DNA of 64,000 nucleotides from assembly GCF_900113525.1 (NCBI RefSeq), contig NZ_FOPP01000007.1, forward strand, positions 62,001-126,000, given 5' to 3'. Both the position numbers and the translations under genes were made by a program. This document shows, piece by piece, positions 34,989 through 42,516 of the stretch. Source of the stretch: Pedobacter insulae. GTDB taxonomy: Bacteria; Bacteroidota; Bacteroidia; Sphingobacteriales; Sphingobacteriaceae. The notes beneath the pieces are model-generated. The model was given only the letters and a program-made list of their open reading frames with translations. It made no database searches and was not told where the DNA came from. Numbering within the stretch: the first letter of the stretch is position 1; each line of letters starts with the position of its first letter.

Positions 34989-37258
34989 GAAACGTCATTG
35001 CGAGGAGTTGCGAGGCACGAAGCAAAGCAATCTTAAAGCAAGCTAAAGTTAGCTATAAGGCCTGGGTATGTTGCCTGGTTTCTTGCTTGATCAGTTTTCA
35101 ACTTTTTGCCCAACAAAATAGCGATAATCAGTATAAGCAGCCTCTAGTTGAAGTGCTTAAAGAAATAGAAGCCCGGTTTGGTGTGCAGATTAAATATAGT
35201 GAGCCCCAGGTTAGCGATAAATGGGTTAAATATGCTAACTGGCGTTTTAGGATAGATGTTGATGAAACATTAATGAATGTGTTGATGCCCTTGGACATGA
35301 AAGTGAACAAGGAAAAAGATAAGGTCTATAAATTAAAAGAATATGAATATTATCGGTGGGATGTAGAAGATGGCTGGGCATTTTTAGATCAATTAGCCAC
35401 AAAGTATCACGATAAAACAAGTTGGGAAGTGCGGAAAATGTTACTTAAACCTGCACTTTACGAAGCTCTACAATTAGCTCCGCTACCTGTTAAACAAATT
35501 TCAAAACCAATCATTACCCAGAAGCGAATAATGGATGGTTATACGGTAGAGAACATAGCTATCGAGATTTTACCTGGTTTATATGTAAATGGTTCGCTTT
35601 ACAAGCCACTGAAATTCAAGGGCAAAATCCCCTTGGTTTTAAGTCCAGATGGTCATTGGGAAAAACAACGTTACCGTGCAGATTGTCAGATTCGTTGCGC
35701 CATGATTGCTAAAATGGGCGCCATGGCCTTTAGCTACGATCTTTTCGCATGGGGAGAATCAATGCTTCAATTCAAATATGAAGATCATAGAAGAAGCCTC
35801 TCACAAACTGTACAAACACTTGGAGGAATAAGCATATTAGATTATTTCACCTCCTTGAAAGAGGTAGATACCGCAAGAATTGGAATTAGTGGAGGCTCTG
35901 GCGCCGGAAGCCACTCGATTTTAATGACGGCTCTAGATGATCGGATCAAATTGAGCGCTCCGGTAGTAGCGATGTCATCCTATTTTTATGGAGGTTGTCC
36001 ATGCGAAAGCGGAATGCCGATCCATTTTTGTGGCGGTGGAACGAATAACGTAGAACTTGCAGCAATGGCCGCCCCTAAGCCCATGTTAATTGTATCAGAT
36101 GGGGGCGACTGGACAGCAGAGACACCTCAGCATGATTTTCCTTATCTGCAAAAAATCTATGGCTATTATGGCGTTTCGGCGCATGTGGAAAATGTTCATT
36201 TGCCTACCGAGAGACACGACTTTGGGATGAATAAGCGAATTGCGTTATATGATTTTTTAGTTAAACACTTTAAATTAAACGCCACATCGGTAAAAGATAA
36301 AGCAGGGAAATACGATGAGGGAAATTGCACTGTTGAGCCCGAAAAAGCCATGTATGTATTTGGTGACAAAGGGGAGCTTTTACCGAAAAATGCCATCATG
36401 GGATTTGAGCAGTTGGAGAAATTATGGAATAAGCAAGTAAGTACCAATGTTCAGAAAGAAAGTCGTTATAAAGTTGCCGTTGTCGATCTAATGATTTTGA
36501 AACGGCAGAAATTAAGCGCTTTTCAACTTACTAAAGAAATAGGTGCCGACGGATTAGAATTAGATATGGGGGGCTTAGGTGACCGAGAAACATTTGATAA
36601 TCAGTTAGCGGATGAAACGATCAGGGTACAATTTTTAACTAAAGCAAAAGAATTAAGCCTGGAAATCAGTTCGCTCGCTATGACTGGCTTTTATGCGCAA
36701 TCTTTTGCTAAACGTCCGACCTATAAAAAAATGGTGCAAGATTGCATCAATACGATGCAGTTAATGAATGTTAAGGTAGGGTTTCTGCCATTGGGCGTTC
36801 AAGGAGATTTAGTCAAAAACCCCGAACTGAGAACGCCGATAATCGAACGGCTGAAGATAGTGGGTAAAATGGCCGAAAAAGCAGGAGTTGTGATCGGAAT
36901 TGAAACAGCCTTGGATGCCACAGGTGAGCTTCAGCTGCTTAAAGAAGTGGGTTCCAAGTCTATTAAAAGTTATTTCAATTTCTCAAATGCACTAAAAAAT
37001 GGAAGAGATTTACATAAAGAGCTTAGCATATTAGGGAAAGACAATATTATCCAAATTCACGCTACCAATGATGATGGGGTTTGGTTACAAGATGATCCGA
37101 AAATAGGTATGCTTAAGGTGAAGCAAACATTAGACGAGATGGGCTGGAGCGGTTGGCTGGTAGTCGAAAGATCGAGGGATGCCAATAATACTAAAGACGT
37201 GAAACGTAATTTTAGCACTAATACGGCTTACCTTAAAAAAATATTCCAAACCAATTAA
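34985..37258 (+). CDS. Three-part fusion: STN-like domain, alpha/beta-hydrolase esterase, sugar isomerase-like TIM barrel
   Basis: A 757-residue exported protein. Residues 1-42 are a signal peptide whose first 16 residues are encoded by a REP-like repeat. Residues about 48-118 resemble an STN/FecR-tail small domain (PLVEVLKEIEARFGVQIKY). Residues about 160-430 are an acetyl-xylan-esterase-like alpha/beta hydrolase with nucleophile Ser305 (GISGGSGAG), a candidate acid at Asp372/375 (SDGGDW) and His411 (TERHDFG). Residues about 495-757 are a xylose-isomerase-like TIM barrel of the sugar phosphate isomerase/epimerase type (GADGLELDMGG, VVIGIETAL, IIQIHATNDDG). A secreted esterase joined to a normally cytosolic isomerase fold is unusual. 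Likely substrate: an acylated pectic sugar. Frame continuity looks sound, with no stop or shift. Confidence 0.8.
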   Translation: MRNVIARSCEARSKAILKQAKVSYKAWVCCLVSCLISFQLFAQQNSDNQYKQPLVEVLKEIEARFGVQIKYSEPQVSDKWVKYANWRFRIDVDETLMNVLMPLDMKVNKEKDKVYKLKEYEYYRWDVEDGWAFLDQLATKYHDKTSWEVRKMLLKPALYEALQLAPLPVKQISKPIITQKRIMDGYTVENIAIEILPGLYVNGSLYKPLKFKGKIPLVLSPDGHWEKQRYRADCQIRCAMIAKMGAMAFSYDLFAWGESMLQFKYEDHRRSLSQTVQTLGGISILDYFTSLKEVDTARIGISGGSGAGSHSILMTALDDRIKLSAPVVAMSSYFYGGCPCESGMPIHFCGGGTNNVELAAMAAPKPMLIVSDGGDWTAETPQHDFPYLQKIYGYYGVSAHVENVHLPTERHDFGMNKRIALYDFLVKHFKLNATSVKDKAGKYDEGNCTVEPEKAMYVFGDKGELLPKNAIMGFEQLEKLWNKQVSTNVQKESRYKVAVVDLMILKRQKLSAFQLTKEIGADGLELDMGGLGDRETFDNQLADETIRVQFLTKAKELSLEISSLAMTGFYAQSFAKRPTYKKMVQDCINTMQLMNVKVGFLPLGVQGDLVKNPELRTPIIERLKIVGKMAEKAGVVIGIETALDATGELQLLKEVGSKSIKSYFNFSNALKNGRDLHKELSILGKDNIIQIHATNDDGVWLQDDPKIGMLKVKQTLDEMGWSGWLVVERSRDANNTKDVKRNFSTNTAYLKKIFQTN
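34993..35038 (+). repeat. REP-like half-palindrome inside coding sequence
   Basis: The 5' end of the esterase fusion gene, just after its ATG, contains a single REP arm (GCGAGGCACGAAGCAA core) carrying an extra GAGGAGTTGC insertion and ending in AATCTTAAAG. It encodes residues 3-18, forming the n-region of the signal peptide. The same variant is found at 49616-49660. Confidence 0.85.
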
Positions 37259-37259
37259 A

Positions 37260-39785
37260 ATGAGTAGAAAATCTTTTTTTTATTTGCTTGTATTTTTTAA
37301 CGTTATGCTAACGGTTATCCCTGTTAGTGCTGCGGATATTTATGTTTCATTAATAGGAAGTGATTTGAATACCGGCACGAAAGAAAATCCCCTAGCTACG
37401 TTGCATGCTGCGCTGCGAAAAGCCAGAGAACTAAGAAGATTGAATGATGCAAGTATCAAAGAAGGAATAAGAATTATCATGCAAGCTGGGGTTTATGAAT
37501 TAACGGAACCTATTGTCTTTCATCCAGAAGATGCTGGAACTCCAAAGAGCCCTACTTTAATAACTTCAGCCCCTAATGAAACGGTAGTACTGAGTGGCGG
37601 TATAAACGTTGGCAATTGGAAAAAATTAAATACGCCGATAGCCGGACTTCCAAAAAATACTCAAGGCCAAATTTGGGTAGCCGATGCGCCTACAATGGGT
37701 GCAAATACCTTACAATTTCGCCAATTATGGGTGAATGACAATAAAGCAACTCGTGCAAGAGATAGAAATGGAGATTCGATGAACAGGATTTTAGGTTGGG
37801 ATTTTAAAAACCAAACTTGTCAGATTCCCTACACAAAAGGCATTAATTTCTCGAACTTTGAAGGCGTAGAAATGACTATTCATCAATGGTGGGCAATTGC
37901 AAATTTAAGAGTTAAGTCGGCAACGGTACAAGGCAATAGCGTAACGCTGGAATTTTTGCAGCCCGAAAGCAGGATCCAGTCCGAACATCCCTGGCCAGCT
38001 CCATGGCTCTCAAAAGAAACTGGCAACTCCGCATATTTCCTCAGCAATTCTGTACAATTCTTGGATGAACCCGGTGAATGGTTCGAAGATTTGAAAAATC
38101 ACAAAATCTATTACTGGCCAAAAAGTGCGGAAAACATGTTAACAGCAAATGTTACCGTTCCAGTTTTAGAAACATTAGTCAGGGTAGAGGGGACCATAGA
38201 CCGCCCAATAGGCTATATATCGTTTAAAGGCATTTCCTTTCAGCATTCATCTTGGCTTAGGCCATCCCATAAAGGTCATGTACCGCATCAAGCGGGAATG
38301 TATATGCTCGACGCCTACAAATTGAAGATTCCTGGCACAAGCGATAAAAAAACTTTAGAAAACCAAGCTTGGGTAGGGCGACCTCCGGCTGCGGTAGAGG
38401 TAAGTTACGCAAATTTTACTCAGTTTGATTCTTGCCGATTTGAACACCTGGCTGCCACAGGTTTAGATTATAAAAAAGGTACGCATAACAATGTCATTAA
38501 AGGAAATTTATTTAAAGATATTGGTGGGTCGGCCCTTTTAATCGGACAGTTTTCTGATGAAGCAACAGAAGTACATATCCCTTATAATCCTTCAGACATA
38601 AGAGAACTAGCTAGCAACGAAATCATAGAGAATAATCTTATCACTAACGTAACCAACGAAGATTGGGGTACTGTAGGTATAGGTGCAGGTTATGTAAACG
38701 GAATAAAAATTTTGCATAATGAAATTAACGAGGTTTCCTATAGTGGTATAAGCATGGGATGGGGCTGGACAAAGTCGAGTAACGCAATGAAAAATAATGT
38801 CATCAGTAGCAACAAGATTCATCATTTTGGTAAACATATGTATGATGTGGCTGGTATTTATACGCTTTCAGCTCAACCTAATTCTTTTATTACAAAGAAT
38901 TATATTGATAGTATTTATGAGGCTCCTTACGCACATTTGCCCGATCATTGGTTCTACCTTTATACGGATGAAGGGTCTTCCTATTTCACAGTGGAAGACA
39001 ATTGGACACCTTCTGGTAAATTCTTGCAAAATGCAAACGGCCCGGGGAATAAGTGGGTAAATAATGGCAATTTGGTCGCTGATAGCATTAAACTTAATGC
39101 GGGACTGGAACCCAAATACCATTACCTTTTAAAAGATAAAGCTCCTGGTTTAAAATCAAGGAAGATTAAGGAAGATGTGCTGCTTCAAAAATCAGTAATT
39201 ATTGAACTAGTCTTTAAAACAGCTGGACCAGCTAACCTGGCTAAGTTGAAGACTTTTTGCACGGAGAACCAAATTCCGGCAAATTCCATTTACGCATGGA
39301 AAAACCGCTTGGTAGTTTATGCTTTTCATCCACAACCTGCCGCCTTGCAAAAAGCAATTGCCAATCGCTTTACTGAGGCCAAAGTTAAGCTTTACCATGA
39401 CATCATCTACGATTTCAATCGAAAGAAGAACTGTGACTTACCCCTTGCCAAAGAATGGGATCATGTTATATTGTCTGCGAACTTGGTTGGTGATCCAATG
39501 CTCCAAAACGAATATCTAGAGCATCATCGTACGCAGTTTGAGCACTGGCCTGAGTTGTCCAAAGGATTTTGCAATGCAGATTTTCAACAGTTAGTTATTT
39601 ATAAGGATGGCCCGCAATTAATGCTGGTTATTAGCATTCCCAAAGGGAAAGCACTAGATGAACTTAATCCTAAAACGACTGAGAACAATCCAAGGGTTGA
39701 CGAATGGAATGTCTTAATGAAGAAGTATCAAGAAGGAATTGAAGGAACTAAGCCCGGCGAAGTTTGGGTATTTTTTGAAAAATAG
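37260..39785 (+). CDS. GH141-like beta-helix enzyme fused to L-rhamnose mutarotase-like domain
   Basis: An 841-residue exported protein (signal peptide ending VSAA). Residues about 25-630 form a right-handed parallel beta-helix of the GH141 type, with DIYVSLIGSDLNTGTKENPLATL at the start and helix turns such as NVISSNKIHHFG and DVAGIYTLSAQPNSF. GH141 includes an alpha-L-fucosidase active on rhamnogalacturonan II. Residues about 640-841 resemble L-rhamnose mutarotase: NEYLEHHRTQFEHWPEL parallels the RhaM start, and the end VDEWNVLMKKYQEG...PGEVWVFFE is typical. The first 80 residues of that region may be a second ferredoxin-like half. A mutarotase attached to a secreted hydrolase is unexpected, since RhaM enzymes are cytosolic. 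A hairpin repeat starts directly after the stop codon. Confidence 0.8.
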   Translation: MSRKSFFYLLVFFNVMLTVIPVSAADIYVSLIGSDLNTGTKENPLATLHAALRKARELRRLNDASIKEGIRIIMQAGVYELTEPIVFHPEDAGTPKSPTLITSAPNETVVLSGGINVGNWKKLNTPIAGLPKNTQGQIWVADAPTMGANTLQFRQLWVNDNKATRARDRNGDSMNRILGWDFKNQTCQIPYTKGINFSNFEGVEMTIHQWWAIANLRVKSATVQGNSVTLEFLQPESRIQSEHPWPAPWLSKETGNSAYFLSNSVQFLDEPGEWFEDLKNHKIYYWPKSAENMLTANVTVPVLETLVRVEGTIDRPIGYISFKGISFQHSSWLRPSHKGHVPHQAGMYMLDAYKLKIPGTSDKKTLENQAWVGRPPAAVEVSYANFTQFDSCRFEHLAATGLDYKKGTHNNVIKGNLFKDIGGSALLIGQFSDEATEVHIPYNPSDIRELASNEIIENNLITNVTNEDWGTVGIGAGYVNGIKILHNEINEVSYSGISMGWGWTKSSNAMKNNVISSNKIHHFGKHMYDVAGIYTLSAQPNSFITKNYIDSIYEAPYAHLPDHWFYLYTDEGSSYFTVEDNWTPSGKFLQNANGPGNKWVNNGNLVADSIKLNAGLEPKYHYLLKDKAPGLKSRKIKEDVLLQKSVIIELVFKTAGPANLAKLKTFCTENQIPANSIYAWKNRLVVYAFHPQPAALQKAIANRFTEAKVKLYHDIIYDFNRKKNCDLPLAKEWDHVILSANLVGDPMLQNEYLEHHRTQFEHWPELSKGFCNADFQQLVIYKDGPQLMLVISIPKGKALDELNPKTTENNPRVDEWNVLMKKYQEGIEGTKPGEVWVFFEK

Positions 39786-39830
39786 CCGACTTCGTAAGTC
39801 GACCTCAAACTACCCGACTTACGAAGTCGG
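39786..39830. repeat. 16-bp perfect inverted repeat of CGACTTCGTAAGTCG type
   Basis: Bases 39786-39801 (CCGACTTCGTAAGTCG) and 39815-39830 are perfect reverse complements separated by 13 bp. Each arm also contains its own GACTT/AAGTC mini-stem, so it can fold as one long or two short hairpins. It begins directly after the mutarotase-fusion stop codon. There is no T-run, so it is more likely a repeat element or RNA-stabilising structure than a classical terminator. It differs in sequence from the GCGAGGCACGAAGC family. Confidence 0.85.
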
Positions 39831-39847
39831 AATTAAAAATTAGTAAT

Positions 39848-40918
39848 ATGTTAAGACTAGGGATTTTAGGTTTAGGAGAAGGTAGAAGTACCATTGCTGC
39901 AGCATTAGCGAGCGATAAATATGAACTAGCTCATATTTGTGACACCAATTTGGAACTGTGCGAGCAACGGGCCAAAGAATTCGATTTCCCAAATTATACA
40001 ACTAATTATCAGCAAATGCTGGATGATAAATCCATTGAGGTAATTGCGATTTATACTCCGGATCACTTGCATGCAGAAAATGTTAAACAAGCACTGTTAC
40101 ATGATAAACATGTGATTTGTACAAAACCATTTATTGATGATCTTACCAAAGCAAGTGAATTATTGGCCTTGGGTAAAGCGGTTAACAAAAAGGTCTTCAT
40201 AGGTCAGAGTTCCCGATTTTTTGAACCAGCCATGCGCCAGCGTAAAGATTTTGCAGCAGGAGAGATTGGCGAATTGATTACCATAGAAGCACAATATCAT
40301 GCCGATCATCGTTGGTTCTTGAGCAAAGATTGGTCGTTAAAACAGTCATTCAAATGGCTTTATGGGGGATTAAGCCACCCGGTAGATTTTATAAGATGGT
40401 ATTTGCCGGAAATTGAAGAAGTAATGGGGTATGGGATGCTGAGCAGCAACGGCATAAAAGAGGGCTTAAAAAACCATGATACTATGCACTTTATTTTTAA
40501 AGCCAAAGATGGTAGAATTGCACGGGTAAGTGGTGCTTATACCGGACCAACACAACCAGCTTATCGCGATAGCGGTATGAGTACAATTTTAAGGGGAACT
40601 GAAGGTGCCAGTCAGGCCGATTACCATGAGCTTAGGTATTCGATTACCACAAAAACCGGAGAACAGAAAATAATTACTTGGGGCGATGCAACTTTAAAAC
40701 ATTATTTCAGGTTTGAAGGGCAAAGTCACCATGCCGGAGAATACCAGAACTATCTTGAATATTTCGCCGAGAGCATTGAGCATGATACCATAGCCCTTCC
40801 CGATCTAAAAGAAGGAATTGGTACGGTGGTACTTTTACAAGCAATGGACAAGTCATTAGAAACAGGAGTGCCAGTTAAAATAGATGACATTTTAGAAGCA
40901 TACAACATACCTTGCTAA
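39848..40918 (+). CDS. Gfo/Idh/MocA-family oxidoreductase
   Basis: A cytosolic NAD(P)-dependent sugar oxidoreductase of 356 residues without a signal peptide. It has an N-terminal Rossmann fold (GILGLGEGRST), the conserved ICTKPF motif with the catalytic-site lysine near residue 97, and a C-terminal alpha/beta domain (about 130-340) containing GGLSHPVDFIRW with the usual active-site histidine. It precedes the second symporter by 10 bp, suggesting it oxidises the sugar that the symporter brings in. It is distinct from the oxidoreductase at 56752-57822. Confidence 0.88.
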   Translation: MLRLGILGLGEGRSTIAAALASDKYELAHICDTNLELCEQRAKEFDFPNYTTNYQQMLDDKSIEVIAIYTPDHLHAENVKQALLHDKHVICTKPFIDDLTKASELLALGKAVNKKVFIGQSSRFFEPAMRQRKDFAAGEIGELITIEAQYHADHRWFLSKDWSLKQSFKWLYGGLSHPVDFIRWYLPEIEEVMGYGMLSSNGIKEGLKNHDTMHFIFKAKDGRIARVSGAYTGPTQPAYRDSGMSTILRGTEGASQADYHELRYSITTKTGEQKIITWGDATLKHYFRFEGQSHHAGEYQNYLEYFAESIEHDTIALPDLKEGIGTVVLLQAMDKSLETGVPVKIDDILEAYNIPC

Positions 40919-40928
40919 TTAACCAGAT

Positions 40929-42515
40929 ATGAGTCAAATCAGTGCATTTTTAGAACCGGTTGATTATGCTGTTATTACAGCGTATTTAATGATACTCATC
41001 GCTTTTGGTTACTACATTTCCTTTGTAAAAAATAAGGCAACTAACGAAAATATCTTCTTAGCTAATAACACTTTAGGTTGGGCAAGCATCGGCTTAAATA
41101 TGTGGGGTACAAATGTCGGCCCATCCATGCTCATCGCATCAGCAAGTGTGGGCTTTACGAGCGGTATTGTTGCTGGCAATTTTGCCTGGTATGCATTTAT
41201 TTTCATACTCTTATTGGCAATGGTGTTTTCACCCCGCTATTTAGGCGCTAAAGTATTAACCCTGCCTGAGTTTATGGGAAAACGGTTCGGTGATTCCACT
41301 AGAAACATTTTAGCTTGGTATACTTTAATTACCATTTTAATTTCGTGGTTATCGCTCACGCTTTTTGCCGGCGGTATTTTAATCAAGCAGCTGTTGGCGA
41401 TGCCGATGTATCTATCAGTTATTTTAATGGTGTTGTTGTCGGCTTTTTTCGCCGCCGCTGGGGGGTTAAAAGCCATAGCCTACACCAATGTTTTTCAAAT
41501 GCTGTTACTCATAGCAGTGTCGGCCTTACTTGTAGTATTAGGCATCAATAAAGCTGGTGGCTTGGTTGCGATATATGAAAATACGCCGGGTTCTTATTGG
41601 AATTTATTGCTTCCCGCAAATGATAAAAATTATCCTTGGATCGCAATCTTATTAGGATATCCGATAATGGGCGTTTGGTTTTGGTGTACCGATCAGTCCA
41701 TGGTACAATCTGTTTTGGGAGCTAAAAATTTAAAAGAAGGTCAGTTGGGAGCAAATTTTATCGGTTGGTTAAAGATTCTGGATGTTCCACTTTTTATACT
41801 ACCTGGCATAGTTTGTTTCGTATTATATCCGCAGCTAAAAAACCCGGACGAGGCTTATCTTACAATGGTTACGCAATTATTCCCTGTGGGGTTGCGAGGA
41901 TTGATTATCGTTGTATTGATTGCTGCATTAATTAGTACAATCGGCTCCGCTCTAAATTCTTTGAGCACTGTTTTTACGATGGATATCTATGTAAAAAAAT
42001 ATCAGCCAGCTGCTTCACAAACTAAGATTAAAAAAATAGGCAGATTGGCCGTACTAATTGGTTCTCTAATCTCCATCGTGATAACGTTGGGAATAGATAA
42101 TATCAAAGGACTAAATTTATTTGATGTATTTCAGTCTGTGCTAGGTTTTATTGCTCCACCTATGGCTGTCGTGTTTCTATTTGGTGTTTTATGGAACAAA
42201 ACAACAACGAGAGCTGCTAATTTTGTACTGATAATTGGTACTGTTATGAGTTTGGGAACTGGCGTTTTATATCTTTGGGTCTTTCCAAACAGCCTTTATA
42301 ACTGGCCGCACTTTTTACTGCTATCATTTTATCTATTTGTTGTATTGTCAGCTTTAGCGTTTATAATCACGGTAGCGGATAAGGACGGACAAAAAGATCA
42401 TCAAACTTTACTAAAAATAGATTCTTCAGCAAAGCCAGATCTAAAGGTAAAACTCCTATGGACTACACTCACAATCATCATGATTGCCCTATATATTTTC
42501 TTTAACGGACACTAA
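40929..42515 (+). CDS. Sodium:solute symporter (SSS family), second copy
   Basis: An inner-membrane Na+/sugar symporter of 528 residues with about 14 hydrophobic segments. Family signs include TNENIFLANNTLGWASIGLNM after helix 1, the NVGPSMLIASASVGF segment and the TIGSALNSLSTVFTMDIY block. It differs considerably from the symporter at 1768-3324 and looks closer to the SGLT-like sugar group. It sits between the oxidoreductase and a GH78, so a released monosaccharide (rhamnose or a uronic derivative) is the likely cargo. Confidence 0.9.
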   Translation: MSQISAFLEPVDYAVITAYLMILIAFGYYISFVKNKATNENIFLANNTLGWASIGLNMWGTNVGPSMLIASASVGFTSGIVAGNFAWYAFIFILLLAMVFSPRYLGAKVLTLPEFMGKRFGDSTRNILAWYTLITILISWLSLTLFAGGILIKQLLAMPMYLSVILMVLLSAFFAAAGGLKAIAYTNVFQMLLLIAVSALLVVLGINKAGGLVAIYENTPGSYWNLLLPANDKNYPWIAILLGYPIMGVWFWCTDQSMVQSVLGAKNLKEGQLGANFIGWLKILDVPLFILPGIVCFVLYPQLKNPDEAYLTMVTQLFPVGLRGLIIVVLIAALISTIGSALNSLSTVFTMDIYVKKYQPAASQTKIKKIGRLAVLIGSLISIVITLGIDNIKGLNLFDVFQSVLGFIAPPMAVVFLFGVLWNKTTTRAANFVLIIGTVMSLGTGVLYLWVFPNSLYNWPHFLLLSFYLFVVLSALAFIITVADKDGQKDHQTLLKIDSSAKPDLKVKLLWTTLTIIMIALYIFFNGH

Positions 42516-42516
42516 T

